DNA of 64,000 nt from Streptomyces sp. NBC_00775 (GTDB lineage Bacteria; Actinomycetota; Actinomycetes; Streptomycetales; Streptomycetaceae), in NCBI RefSeq assembly GCF_036347135.1, contig NZ_CP108938.1:62001-126000 (forward strand), given 5' to 3'. Numbering within the stretch: position 1 is the stretch's first letter; each line of letters opens with the position of its first letter. The notes beneath the pieces were generated by a model that was given only the letters and a program-made list of their open reading frames with translations, ran no database searches and was not told the DNA's origin. The translations under genes were made by a program, and so were the position numbers. Shown piece after piece: positions 32,621 through 41,521 of this stretch.

Positions 32621-33460
32621 ATGGACAAGAAGGAACTGGCGGAATTCCTGCGTTACCGGCGTGAGATGTTGCGCCCCCGCGACGTCGGGCTGGTCGAGGG
32701 GCCGCGCAGGCGTACGCAGGGGTTGCGCCGCGAGGAGGTCGCGCAGCTCGCCGGCATGTCCACCGACTACTACGCCCGGCTGGAACAGCAGCGTGCTCCG
32801 CAGCCCTCCGTCCGGATCACCGAAGCGCTCGCCCGGGCACTGCGGCTGTCCCTGGACGAACGCGACCATCTCTTCGTCCTCATCGGCCACAATGCCCCGG
32901 CCCGCTTCCAGCGCTCCGAGCACGTCAGCCCGACGCTGCTGCGGGTGCTGGACCGCCTGGACGACTCGCCGGCCCTGGTGCAGACCGATCTGGTCGACAC
33001 CCTCGCGATGAACCCCTTGGCCGTCGCGCTGCTCGGCGACCAGACCCGCCACACCGGCCTGGCCCGCAGCGCCTACTACCGCTGGTTCATGGACCCGGCC
33101 GAACGTCTGATGGTTCCCGAGGAGAGCCGCGAGCGTCACGGCCGCGCCCAGGCAGCACGTCTGCGGGCCGCGCTCACAGCCGGCAGCGACACCCCACGAG
33201 CCGCCCGGATCCTCGCCGAACTCCAGGAACACAGCCCCGAGTTCGTCCGCATGTGGGAACTTCAGGAGGTCGCCCGACGCTACGACGACTGCAAGACCAT
33301 CCTCCATCCCGAACTCGGCCGCATCGACGTCGACGCCCAGGTCCTGTTCACCGAGAACCGCGCCCAGACTCTGGTGGTGCTGACCACTCGCCCCGGCACG
33401 GAGAGCCACAGCAAACTCGGACTGCTCTCCGTCATCGGGCACCAGCAGCTCACCCCCTGA
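32621..33460 (+). CDS. XRE family regulator with MmyB-like ligand domain
   Basis: A 279-residue regulator: HTH in residues 5-75 (ELAEFLRYRREMLRPRDVGL; RTQGLRREEVAQLAGMSTDY with YYARLEQQRAPQPS), then the MmyB/PAS-like ligand domain from about 105 (TLLRVLDRLDDSPALVQTDL; AYYRWFMDPAERLMVPEESR; ...LTTRPGTESHSKLGLLSVIG). Such proteins in actinomycetes are thought to bind a hydrophobic ligand and to control the adjacent SDR gene. ATG 32621 follows GATGGGGGT. No other start is better. Confidence 0.88.
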   Translation: MDKKELAEFLRYRREMLRPRDVGLVEGPRRRTQGLRREEVAQLAGMSTDYYARLEQQRAPQPSVRITEALARALRLSLDERDHLFVLIGHNAPARFQRSEHVSPTLLRVLDRLDDSPALVQTDLVDTLAMNPLAVALLGDQTRHTGLARSAYYRWFMDPAERLMVPEESRERHGRAQAARLRAALTAGSDTPRAARILAELQEHSPEFVRMWELQEVARRYDDCKTILHPELGRIDVDAQVLFTENRAQTLVVLTTRPGTESHSKLGLLSVIGHQQLTP

Positions 33461-33627
33461 CGTCCTGGACCGGGGAGACGGGCCAGGCTCGGTGCGGGAG
33501 GGGCCGGACAAGGGCGCCCTGGAATGGTGCAGCCCGCACGGCTGTGCCCTGCGCTCTGCGGCCAGACGTGTCGGCTCCCTGCTCTGTCCGGGCACCGTGG
33601 TCGGGCCGCCCGTTTGACCGGATGCCC

Positions 33628-33658
33628 CCTCCGTTTTACTCTCGAAAGTATACGGAGG
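33628..33658. promoter_or_regulatory. inverted repeat upstream of tetR gene, likely operator
   Basis: CCTCCGT and ACGGAGG are separated by 17 bases, 50 bases before the TetR start. TCCGTTTT recurs just downstream (about 33665). The repeat brackets an AT-richer stretch that could be a promoter, so autoregulation is likely. Confidence 0.5.
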
Positions 33659-33707
33659 CAGCATCCGTTTTGATGCGGCTGCACGATCACGGCAGGCAGG
33701 AGGGCGC

Positions 33708-34301
33708 ATGAGCGCCGGTGAACTGCGGGGACGCAAGCCCCGCGCGGACGTCCAGCGCAACCGCGTGGCCCTCCTGGAGACCGCGCAGCGTCACTTCCTG
33801 CAGCACGGGGTCGGCACCTCCCTCGAGGCGGTGGCCAAGGAGGCGGGCGTCGGGCCCGCCACCCTGTACCGGCACTTCCCCACCCGGGAGGCGCTGCTGG
33901 CGGCTGTGCTGCAGACGCGCTCCGAGGAGCTGGTGGCCCGCCAGGCGGACATCGAGCAGCTCGGCGACCCGGCCGAGGCGCTGGAGCAGTGGCTGCGGGC
34001 GATGGAAGAGTACTTCAGCGCCTTCAGCGGGCTGCCGGACCCGCTCATGGCCGCAGCCCGGGCGCAGGAGCCGGACAACCCGCTCACGATTCCCTGCGAC
34101 ATCCTCATCTCCGCCACCGATCAGTACGTGCGAGCCGCGCAGCTCGCGGGGCGCGTGCGCGCGTCGGTGCGGGGGCACGACCTGTTCCTCGCGGCCTGCT
34201 CCGTTGCCTGGATCAAGGGCACCGGTACCGAGGAGGAGTCGCTCGACCGGCTCCGCACGCTCATCGCGAGCGGCTACCGCGAGCGGGACACCCAGGCGTA
34301 A
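33708..34301 (+). CDS. TetR family transcriptional regulator
   Basis: A 197-residue regulator. HTH residues 14-62: RNRVALLETAQRHFLQHGVG, SLEAVAKEAGVGPATLYRHF. The C-terminal ligand domain is of the SCO-type (LEQWLRAMEEYFSAFSGLPD; YVRAAQLAGRVRASVRGHDL). It lies 104 bases upstream of, and in the same direction as, an NAD(P)-binding oxidoreductase that it may control together with itself through the inverted repeat at 33628-33658. Confidence 0.88.
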   Translation: MSAGELRGRKPRADVQRNRVALLETAQRHFLQHGVGTSLEAVAKEAGVGPATLYRHFPTREALLAAVLQTRSEELVARQADIEQLGDPAEALEQWLRAMEEYFSAFSGLPDPLMAAARAQEPDNPLTIPCDILISATDQYVRAAQLAGRVRASVRGHDLFLAACSVAWIKGTGTEEESLDRLRTLIASGYRERDTQA

Positions 34302-34405
34302 ACCGCCAGACACCCCGCCCCGACCCCGCAACGCCAGGTGGCACCGCCACACGGCCATCACATCGCGCTGCCCCAGGGGCGGCACAACCATTCAAGGGAC
34401 AAATC

Positions 34406-35143
34406 ATGAAAATTACTGTCATAGGCGCCGGCGCTATCGGCGGGAACCTCGCTGCCAAGCTCAGCACGGCCGGTCACGACGTCCAGGTGGCCGACGCCCG
34501 CGGCCCCGAGACGGTCCGGGCGGAAGTGCTGGAGTCCGGGGCCCGCGCGACGGAGCTCGCCGACGCCGTCCAGGACCGGGACGTCATCATCCTGGCCATC
34601 CCCTTCGGGGTCGCGGGGAAGCTGGCCGGCCTGTTCGCCTCGGTCCCCGACGAGACGGTGGTCATCGACACCTCGAACTACTACCCCGGCATGCTCAGCG
34701 AGCCGATCGAGGCGGTGGACAACGGCCAGGTGGAGAGCGTGTACACCGCCGAGCTGCTCGGCCGCCCCGTGGTCAAGACGTGGAACGCCGCGCTGGCCGA
34801 AACCCAGCGGACCAAGGGTGTTCCGGCCGGAACACCCGGCCGCCTCGCCATCCCCGTCGCCGGCGACTCCGAGGAGGCGCGGCGCGTGGCCATGCGGCTC
34901 GTGGACGACACCGGCTTCGACCCCTACGACGCCGGCACCCTGGCCGACTCCTGGCGCCAGCAGCCCAACAGCCCCGCCTACTGCACCGAACTGACCCTCG
35001 ACGAGCTGCCGGCGGCCCTGGCCGCGGCCGACCGCGCCAAGGACGCGGCCATCCGCGACAGCCTCCCGGAACGCTTCGCCGCCCTCCCGGCCAACCCCAC
35101 CGTCGACGACGTCGTCGAGATGAACCGCGCCGCCCACCGCTGA
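34406..35143 (+). CDS. NAD(P)-binding oxidoreductase (F420-dependent reductase-like)
   Basis: A 245-residue Rossmann protein, ATG 34406. MKITVIGAGAIGGNLAAKLS carries the GxGxxG dinucleotide motif; DVIILAIPFG and VVIDTSNYYPG complete the fold of the NADP oxidoreductase/F420-reductase family (PF03807-like). The C-terminal SWRQQPNSPAYCTELTLDEL is shared almost word for word with the next gene. No substrate can be assigned. It follows a TetR regulator and is probably repressed by it. Confidence 0.8.
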   Translation: MKITVIGAGAIGGNLAAKLSTAGHDVQVADARGPETVRAEVLESGARATELADAVQDRDVIILAIPFGVAGKLAGLFASVPDETVVIDTSNYYPGMLSEPIEAVDNGQVESVYTAELLGRPVVKTWNAALAETQRTKGVPAGTPGRLAIPVAGDSEEARRVAMRLVDDTGFDPYDAGTLADSWRQQPNSPAYCTELTLDELPAALAAADRAKDAAIRDSLPERFAALPANPTVDDVVEMNRAAHR

Positions 35144-35159
35144 GTCACCCGACGCGGCT

Positions 35160-35181
35160 CTCGTGCACGCAACGGCACGAG
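35160..35181 (+). terminator. hairpin terminator
   Basis: CTCGTGC-N8-GCACGAG, a perfect 7-bp stem 17 bases after the oxidoreductase stop. Confidence 0.55.
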
Positions 35182-35320
35182 GGCGGCAGCGCTGGTACGC
35201 CACGAACACACAAGACGAACACGAAGAGCGGCGCTGACTTCGGCAAGGTCGTCATCACTCACCTACACCACCGCGTCCGCGGTCGGCCACAGCCCCGGTC
35301 GCGCCGCGGGGACCAAGTCC

Positions 35321-35351
35321 CGGAACCCCGGTCACCGAAACCGGGGTTCCG
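35321..35351 (+). promoter_or_regulatory. strong hairpin before second oxidoreductase
   Basis: CGGAACCCCGGT-N7-ACCGGGGTTCCG, a perfect 12-bp stem ending nine bases before the AAGGAG ribosome site of the next gene. It could be a second terminator or a 5'-UTR attenuator. Confidence 0.5.
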
Positions 35352-35372
35352 TTCCGGACAAGGAGTTTCACC

Positions 35373-36116
35373 ACCAAGATCGGCATTCTCGGCACCGGGA
35401 ACATCGGCAAGACGTTGGCCAGGCGGTTGAGCGCGGCCGGGCACGAGGTGAAGGCGGCCAATTCGCGCGGCCCTGAGACGATCGAGGCGGACGTGCTGGC
35501 CTCGGGCGGACGAGCGGTGACAGTGGCGGAAGCCGTAGTGGACGTCGACGCCGTGATCCTCTCCATTCCCTTCGCCCGCATTCCGCAGGTCGCACCACTG
35601 ATCGCCAAGGTGCCGGCTGACACGGTTGTCATCGACACGTCGAACTACTTCCCGCATCGGGACAACGGAATCGCGGCGATCGAGGCCGGCCAGGCCGAGA
35701 GCGTGTGGGCTGCCAAGCAGCTGGGCCGGCCCATCGCCAAGGCGTGGAACTCGATCGGAGCCGAGTCGTTCGCGCACAGGAACAAGCCGGCGGGAAGTGC
35801 GGACCGCATCTCGCTCCCCGTCGCGGCCGACAGTGCGCGAGAGCGTGATGTGGCAATGGCACTCGTTGAGGACACCGGGTTCGACGCCTTTGATGCGGGG
35901 CCGCTCGCGGAATCGTGGCGGCAGCAGCCCGGCACACCCGCCTACTGCACGGATCTCACCCGTCAGGAGCTGCCGGACGCGCTGGCGGCGGCCGACGCGG
36001 CGCGATCACCGAAGCGACGCGACCTCGGGCTCGCCGTGGTCCAGGAACGCTTCGGGGCCGGCGTGCAACCAGACGCGGAATACCTTGTCCGCCTGAACCG
36101 CGCACTTTCCATGTGA
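35373..36116 (+). CDS. NAD(P)-binding oxidoreductase paralogue, start codon missing
   Basis: About 247 codons paralogous to 34406-35143: TKIGILGTGNIGKTLARRLS (GxGxxG), VILSIPFARIPQVAPL, VVIDTSNYFPH, SWRQQPGTPAYCTDLTRQEL. A good AAGGAG site (35360-35365) is followed at the right distance by ACC ACC AAG ATC, with no ATG, GTG or TTG where the start should be. The first usable start is TTG 35415, which would remove the dinucleotide loop. Either the start codon was lost, ATT/ATC initiation is used, or bases are missing from the assembly. Confidence 0.7.
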   Translation, partial: TKIGILGTGNIGKTLARRLSAAGHEVKAANSRGPETIEADVLASGGRAVTVAEAVVDVDAVILSIPFARIPQVAPLIAKVPADTVVIDTSNYFPHRDNGIAAIEAGQAESVWAAKQLGRPIAKAWNSIGAESFAHRNKPAGSADRISLPVAADSARERDVAMALVEDTGFDAFDAGPLAESWRQQPGTPAYCTDLTRQELPDALAAADAARSPKRRDLGLAVVQERFGAGVQPDAEYLVRLNRALSM

Positions 36117-36174
36117 GGAGGGACGGGGGGCTGACGTGGTGACCCGTCAGAGGCCCTCGTATCTCTCCCCCCGT

Positions 36175-36324
36175 CTCCAGCTGCTCCGCGACAAACGCCG
36201 CCACCCCCGGCGGCACGTCGGCCGGCGCCGACAAGAAGGTGCCCAGCATCCGTACGGTGCCCCACTGCACCGCCCAGCCCAGCCGGTAATGAGACCGGCG
36301 CTTGGCCCGGGCCTGTTCCCGCGT
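36175..36324 (-). pseudogene. Tn3-family transposase fragment (DUF4158 region)
   Basis: About 50 codons: REQARAKRRSHYRLGWAVQW, then GTVRMLGTFLSAPADVPPGV and AAFVAEQLE, match the N-terminal DUF4158 region of Tn3-type TnpA. An in-frame stop precedes it and the frame leaves homology after 36175, so only a scrap of a 1000-residue transposase remains. It faces the oxidoreductase gene. Confidence 0.65.
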
Positions 36325-36555
36325 TCTGCCTGAAGGTCAGAGATTGAGACATGCGGGGCCACCCTCTTGCACCGCCATCGTCGACCTCGACCGGGTCTTC
36401 ACAATCCTCAGTGACCGCAACTGACGCACCCCCGGGCACGCCAGTCACCCACTCAGGTGATGGTGCAACACCTGTGGCGCCAACTACCCTTCCGGTAGCG
36501 CTGTTGAGCTGCACTTTTGCGATCCTCGGTCGGCGCACCACTCGCCGACCCCTAG

Positions 36556-37466
36556 AGAATCGAGCGCGACGCCCGCGGCATCACCGAACTCATCCAGCTG
36601 CGCGCGCTCGCCCTGTACGGAGTGCGCAGTGGGGCGGGGACGGCCCCCAACCGGCTGATCGCCGCCATGGCCGCCGTGCTCACCCCGCCCGGCAAGCGGA
36701 CCGTCATCGAGGACTCGCCCGAAGCCATCGCCGCGTTCCTGCAGCCCCGTCCCGTCCGCGAACTGCCCGGCGTCGGCGCGCGAACCGCGGCCACACTCAC
36801 CGAGCACGGGCTGCACACCGTCGGCGACGTCGCCGACGTCCCCGCGGTGACACTGCAACGCCTGCTCGGAGCCCGCCCCGGTCGTACGCTCCACGAGCGC
36901 GCCCACGGACACGACACCTCCGTCGTCGACCCCGCCCCCGCGCCCGCGCCCGCGCCGGCGAGCATCAGCGCCGAACACGCCTTCCCCCGCGACGAACTCG
37001 ATCCCGCCCAGCACCGGCGCGCCCTGCTCGCCCTGGCCGACGACCTCGGCACCCGCCTGCGCACCAGCGACCAGATCGCCCAAGGACTGACCTGCACCAT
37101 CCGCTACGCCGACCAGACAGCCACCCGCCGCAGCCGCACCCTGCCCGAAGCCACCCACCACACCGTGCTCCTGGCGCGCACCGCCTACACCCTGTACGAA
37201 TCCCTCGGCCTCCAGCGCGCCCGTGTCCGCAGCATCGCCCTGCGCGCCGACGCACTCCAGCCCGCGGCCAAAGCCACCCGACAACTCACCCTCGACACCA
37301 GCGACGACAAACCCCTCGCAATCGAAGCCGTCGCCGACCGCGCCCACGCCCGACACGGGCACAGCATGCTCTACCCGCGACCCTCGCACCCGGCGCACGC
37401 ACACCGCCTGCCGCAGCCCAAGACCCGGACGCTCCCCGGTGGAAGCGGACAGGAGGAGACGGGTGA
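36556..37466 (+). pseudogene. DNA polymerase IV-like (Y-family), N-terminally truncated
   Basis: Begins mid-domain at RDARGITELIQLRALALYGV, lacking the catalytic palm start. It contains TAPNRLIAAMAAVLTPPGKR, the helix-hairpin-helix thumb PVRELPGVGARTAATLTEHG, and the little-finger domain (SISAEHAFPRDELDPAQHRR; TCTIRYADQTATRRSRTL; LYESLGLQRARVRSIALRAD). The original stop is probably TGA 37464-37466, overlapping the next start, but the last 20 codons are out of frame with the rest. Without palm residues it cannot polymerise. The left junction lies next to the Tn3 fragment. Confidence 0.7.
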
Positions 37467-37735
37467 CGTACCACGTCAGAATGCAGTTCACGCCGGACGG
37501 CCCGGCCGTCGACGGAACATGCGCCAACCCCGACACAGCTCTCGACCGGTACCGAGAGCGGGTGGGAAGCCACGGGAGCCTGTCCGGGGTGAAGATCTCC
37601 CTTGCCAAGGAAACCGACGACGGTCGTCTGCAAACGATCCGAACATGGACGAAGGAACAGGGAGAACAAACCGCTGCACCAATGCCATCCCCAACCTCTG
37701 ACAGCCCCGACCCCAACACCTCGAATGTCAGGTGA
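37463..37735 (+). CDS. small hypothetical protein next to polymerase IV remnant
   Basis: A 90-residue protein with AGGAGGAG followed by GTG 37463. VTYHVRMQFTPDGPAVDGTC..., then DTALDRYRERVGSHGSLSGV and KISLAKETDDGRLQTIRTWT: a compact alpha/beta fold of unknown family, with a hydrophilic tail. Small proteins of this type accompany mutagenic-polymerase genes in Streptomyces; the GTGA overlap with the broken polymerase frame suggests former coupling. The role is unknown. Confidence 0.55.
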   Translation: MTYHVRMQFTPDGPAVDGTCANPDTALDRYRERVGSHGSLSGVKISLAKETDDGRLQTIRTWTKEQGEQTAAPMPSPTSDSPDPNTSNVR

Positions 37736-37843
37736 GAGGCAACTGGCCCAACCGACGCACGTGATCGAGGACAGACCCAAGGTTCGCGGCGTGGTGAGGG
37801 GGTGATGGTGCCGCCGAAGTCCAAGGTCGACGTGGAGGTAGCG

Positions 37844-38539
37844 ATGAGGGTCGTATTCGTTCATGGGGCATGCGTGCGGGACGGGTCGTGGTGGTGGCAC
37901 CGCACCGCCGAGCTGCTGCAGGAGCGAGGGGTGCCGAGCGTGGCCCCGGCGCTGCCGAGCTGCGGCGAGGCGGGCCTGCCCGGAGGCGCCGGCGGTCCGG
38001 GGCTGTCCGAGGACGTCGCGGCGGTGCGGCAGGCACTGCTGGACAGCGACGAGCCGACCGTTGTCGTCGCCCACAGCTACGGCGGCATCATCACCGCGGA
38101 AGCCGCGGCGGGAATCGGGTCGGTACGCCACCTGCTGCTGGTCTCCAGCTACCTGCCCGAGGTCGGGCAGAGCCTGTCGGAGTTCGGGGACGGCAGCCCC
38201 GCCCCGTTCCTCGACGTCGACCCCGACGCCAGCACCTTCGGGGTTCGCCCCGAGCTCCTCGTGGACACATTCCTGCAAGACTGCGACCCCGAGGTCCAGG
38301 CGCAGGCGGCGGACCACCTCGCCCGGCAGAGCGTGCAGGTGACTGGGCAGCCGGTCGGGGCGGCCGCATGGCAGCAGGTGCCCTCGACGTACCTCATCTG
38401 CGCCCAGGACCGTGGCACTCTGCCGCGCCTACAGCGCGAGTTCGCCCGCCGGGCCGGCAGCGTCGTCGAACTCGACGCCGGCCACCACCCGTTCCTGTCC
38501 CAGCCCGCCGCGGTCCGGGACCTGCTGCTGAGCTTGTGA
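37844..38539 (+). CDS. alpha/beta hydrolase
   Basis: A 231-residue esterase-like enzyme, ATG 37844 after GGAGG. VFVHGACVRDGSWWWHRTAE gives the oxyanion loop. The nucleophile elbow is AHSYGG (Ser about 87), a late acid sits near DRGT (about 196), and the His is in ELDAGHHPFLSQP near 219. The layout resembles plant methyl-esterase-like and salicylate-esterase-like hydrolases. Substrate unknown. It is monocistronic, flanked by debris on both sides. An upstream GTG/ATG in the same frame (37802) is less likely. Confidence 0.82.
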   Translation: MRVVFVHGACVRDGSWWWHRTAELLQERGVPSVAPALPSCGEAGLPGGAGGPGLSEDVAAVRQALLDSDEPTVVVAHSYGGIITAEAAAGIGSVRHLLLVSSYLPEVGQSLSEFGDGSPAPFLDVDPDASTFGVRPELLVDTFLQDCDPEVQAQAADHLARQSVQVTGQPVGAAAWQQVPSTYLICAQDRGTLPRLQREFARRAGSVVELDAGHHPFLSQPAAVRDLLLSL

Positions 38540-38611
38540 CGGCAGCCGCGGACGAGCCGGGCCGGCCAAGCAGACGAAGAAGTAGCCCCGAGGTCAGCTG
38601 GCCGGTGGAAT

Positions 38612-38947
38612 CTAATCTCCGCTGCCTCGGGCCTGGCGGTCCAGGAACTCAATCAGCCGTGTTTCCGAACGTGCAAGCCCCTCCCGTTGTTCGCGGGGAA
38701 GCGAAGCGAGGGCGTCGACCAGGACCCGCTTTCGCGGGACGTGCACCATGTTGCCGCAGTAGATCCGGCAACTGGAACACCAGGCGAGTCCGATGCACCG
38801 CTCGAACATGGAGGACTCGGGCGGATGGAATCGGTACCGGTATGAGCGGACGGGCGTTCCACAGGCGGCACAGATCCGACGGTCCCCGTCGGAGACCGTG
38901 TCCCAGGTCCCGACCTTGCACCAGTGCTGCCGCCCGGCCGGTGCTCT
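38612..38947 (-). CDS. hypothetical zinc-ribbon-like protein, start unclear
   Basis: A frame open from a stop at 38948 to 38612, about 111 codons: HWCKVGTWDTVSDGDRRICA then ACGTPVRSYRYRFHPP, MFERCIGLAWCSSCRIYCGN and a helical tail SLPREQREGLARSETRLIEF. CxxC pairs (CAAC, CSSC) suggest a zinc ribbon. The only ATG (38809) would remove half of the Cys pattern. An ATG at 38957 is in the same frame but is followed at once by TGA. A start lost through an indel is likely. Confidence 0.5.
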   Translation of the reverse strand, partial: RAPAGRQHWCKVGTWDTVSDGDRRICAACGTPVRSYRYRFHPPESSMFERCIGLAWCSSCRIYCGNMVHVPRKRVLVDALASLPREQREGLARSETRLIEFLDRQARGSGD

Positions 38948-38955
38948 TCAAGTCG

Positions 38956-39612
38956 TCATGCCCAGCATTCTCTCCCACAGCGCGTCGCCCGGCACAGCCG
39001 TCCCGCTCCCGACGTGTCGGTGTACCCCCAGGTCTTCTTGCCGCTGGTGTCGTCGAAGCCGATGATCTCCTTGCCGCCGGATTCGCCGGACGTGCAGACC
39101 ACCGCCTTGGCCTGATCGCCCCAGCAGGTGAAGGTGCTCACCTGCTCGTCCACAACCTGTGACTTGGTCTGTACGACGGCGCCGCTGGCGATGTTGACCG
39201 AGTGCAGGGCGTTGTTGTACTTGTCGTTGCCCGCGTACGAGTTGGAGGCGAGGTAGGCGCGCTTGGAGCCGCTGCCTGTCGCGTTCAGGTAGTCCTGCTT
39301 GGTCGGGGTCTGTTTGGTGATCTTGCCGGTCGTACCATCGGCGATCACGATCGTCCCATCGGCCGCACCCTCCTGGTTGCTGCCCTTTGCGCCGGCGACG
39401 ACACCGTTCAGCACGCCGGCTGGGGTGACGAACGGGATGACGGTCGACTTCTGGGTCTTGGGGTCGGCATGGACCGTGAACACCTCGCCACCCTTTTTGG
39501 CGGCCTCCTCGCCGGCGGCTCCGACACCGACGACGATCTGCCCGGTGGCGGCGTCGTATGCCTGGCTCACCACGTTGTCGCCGCCCTGGCCGACGCAATT
39601 CCTCACCACCAA
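38956..39612 (-). pseudogene. exported beta-propeller/PQQ-like protein, fragment
   Basis: About 200 codons with repeated beta-strand units: QAYDAATGQIVVGVGAAGEE, DGTIVIADGTTGKITKQTPT, RAYLASNSYAGNDKYNNALH, CTSGESGGKEIIGFDDTSGK. They look like WD/PQQ-type propeller blades with TGK and SGK turns. The N-terminus is cut by the ISKra4 end at 39620 and the C-terminus is out of frame after KTWGYTDTSG. It is an IS-disrupted gene; its intact relative is probably a membrane-anchored Streptomyces protein. Confidence 0.6.
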
Positions 39613-39619
39613 CTGAAAA

Positions 39620-40296
39620 GGGTGTGCATCTTCTGAGGGTGTCTGTGTGATCAGGCAGCGGATATGAGGGCGTTGCGGTAGCGGGCCTGGTGGTTGCGGG
39701 TGTACTCCTGTTGTTCGCGCCAGGCCCAGTAGGCGTCGAAGTCGCCGTTGGTGCGCAGGGACCTCGGAGCTTCAAGACGGCTTCGGCACCCGCCAGGCCC
39801 CAGCGGGTCCCGGCGATGTCGAGGCGGTCTTTTACCACGTGGCGGCATGCGCCTTCGATGATCCCTGTCGCGATGGCCCAGCCGGCGGCCACCGCGGTGT
39901 CGTAGCGCAGGTAGTCAGCCTTGTTGGTGAGGTAGGCCACGGCGTCGTCGATGCCCTTGTTCCCGCCTGGGGCGATTCCTGTGTCGGTGGCGGCCGTTCT
40001 GATCGTCTCGGCTGCGGTCAGGACGTCTCCGGCCACGATGGTGCGGGCGGTGCGGGCGACCCATGCCTCGATGTCCTTGCCAGCACCGGGGTGCAGGGCG
40101 TGGGCGGCACTCCACAGGTATTCCAGGACGTGGATGATGTCGATCACGATGTGCACCTGCACGCCGCGGGCGGCGGCCTGCTCGTTGATCAGATCGATCT
40201 GGTGGGGTGCGCCGTCCACGAGGGCCACCCAGGTGCGCCGGTGGTCGGGGTCGCGGTGTTCGGCCGCTGGCGACACTGCAGGTGTGGTCATCACGT
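39620..40296 (-). mobile_element. ISKra4-family element, 3' part (copy 1)
   Basis: The transposase C-terminus reads AAEHRDPDHRRTWVALVDGA to TGIIEGACRHVVKDRLDIAG, then LAGAEAVLKLR. A 2-base insertion relative to copy 2 (near 39770) shifts the end YWAWREQQEYTRNHQARYRN into another frame. The element end carries GGGTGTGCATCTTCTGA (39620-39636), shared with the copy at 43551. The 5' part of the transposase is missing beyond about 40296, where an unrelated fragment begins. Not functional. Confidence 0.75.
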
Positions 40297-40329
40297 CGGA
40301 GACCGACTACGCCGATGGCATAGCCCTAG

Positions 40330-40410
40330 CTGCAGAACGTGCTGATCGCCAGCCTGGCCATGGCCTCGCTGCCGACGATCGTCTTCTTCCACCCTGTTGA
40401 AGAAGCCTGA
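40330..40410 (+). pseudogene. sugar ABC permease, C-terminal fragment
   Basis: A 26-codon stretch, LQNVLIASLAMASLPTIVFF then HPVEEA and stop, resembles the last membrane helix of carbohydrate permeases (before the usual GxxxGAVKG tail). The fragment lies at the broken edge of the ISKra4 copy. Assignment rests on one helix. Confidence 0.35.
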
Positions 40411-40468
40411 GGCAATCATCCGAGCTCTGCCTTCAGGCGCAGGACAACAGGGTGGCGCCAGAAGTCTG

Positions 40469-41521
40469 TCAGTGTGTTTCGGGGAGGGTTCGGGGTAGTC
40501 CGAAGCGCGTCATGACGTTGGTGTTGAAGCCGGTGATGGCGGTGATCTGGTCGTCGGCGGTGGTGATGACCAGGAGGGCGTAGGCGCGGTAGACACTGGC
40601 GTGGGGGTCTGCCAGGTACAAGCCGAGGGCGGGCTGGCCGTTGGCGCGGGTGGGTACCACGCGGTAGCTGCGGCCGGGGCGGAAGGTGGCGGCGGCGAAG
40701 AAGCGCTGGGCTGATTCGATGCCGCGGTATTCCAGCATGGCCGGGGGCATGGAGAGTCTCACGTCGCTGACGAGCAGTTCGATCAGGGCGTCCAGGTCGG
40801 CGCGTTCCAGGGCGTCGGTGAGCCGGGCGACGAGCCGGTGTTCGGCGGCGGTGTCGGGTTGGCGTGCAGGCCTGCGGTTGCCGGTGCCGCTGCTGCCGGT
40901 GCTGCTGGAGTCGGCGAGGTGGTTGTCGACGGTGGCCCGCGCTCGTTTGAGGGCGCTTTGAACCGATTCCTGGGTGGCATCGAGCATTTGGGCGACTTCG
41001 GCGGCGCGGTAGCCCAGGACATCGCCGAGGACGAGCGCGGCGCGTTGGCGTGGGGGCAGCAGTTGCAGGGCGGTGATGAAGGCCAGGGAGATGGCCTCGG
41101 TGGTCTCGTAGCGGGCCTCCGGTCCGGGGCGCTGGTCGACGAGGTGGTCGAGCAGGACGTCGGGGTAGGGCTCCAGCCAGGGCGGGGCATCGCCGGCGCC
41201 GGAGGGCTCGGGCAGGGTGGCCTCGGGCAGCGGCGGGGCGATGCGGGGGCGTCGGCTGTCGGAGCGCAACATGCTCAGGCACCGATTGGTCGCGATCTTG
41301 TAGAGCCAGGTCCGGAGCGAGGACTGCTGGCCGAAGCCGCCAAGGTTACGCCAGGCGGACACGAGGGTCTCCTGGAGTGCGTCCTCGGCGTCCTGCAGGG
41401 ATCCCAGGATGCGGTAGCAGTGCACCTGCAACTCGTGCGAGTGGCCCTGGACCAGGTCGCGGAACGCGTTGTGGTCGCCGGCCCGAGCCCGAGCGATCAG
41501 GTCCGTCGTGTCCATCTCCAT
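40469..41521 (-). CDS. ECF RNA polymerase sigma factor with SnoaL-like C-terminus
   Basis: A 350-residue sigma-70 family protein, ATG 41521 (MEMDTTDLIARARAGDHNAF). Sigma-2: ELQVHCYRILGSLQDAEDAL, SAWRNLGGF. Sigma-4: LQLLPPRQRAALVLGDVLGY, AAEVAQMLDATQESVQSALK. Residues 225-350 form a SnoaL/NTF2-like domain (MLEYRGIESAQRFFAAATFR; ALGLYLADPHASVYRAYALL), the layout of SigG/SigJ-like ECF factors whose C-terminal domain controls activity instead of an anti-sigma factor. It is divergent from YCII and MFS genes, a usual target set. The 60-codon upstream extension is not needed. Confidence 0.88.
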   Translation of the reverse strand: MEMDTTDLIARARAGDHNAFRDLVQGHSHELQVHCYRILGSLQDAEDALQETLVSAWRNLGGFGQQSSLRTWLYKIATNRCLSMLRSDSRRPRIAPPLPEATLPEPSGAGDAPPWLEPYPDVLLDHLVDQRPGPEARYETTEAISLAFITALQLLPPRQRAALVLGDVLGYRAAEVAQMLDATQESVQSALKRARATVDNHLADSSSTGSSGTGNRRPARQPDTAAEHRLVARLTDALERADLDALIELLVSDVRLSMPPAMLEYRGIESAQRFFAAATFRPGRSYRVVPTRANGQPALGLYLADPHASVYRAYALLVITTADDQITAITGFNTNVMTRFGLPRTLPETH

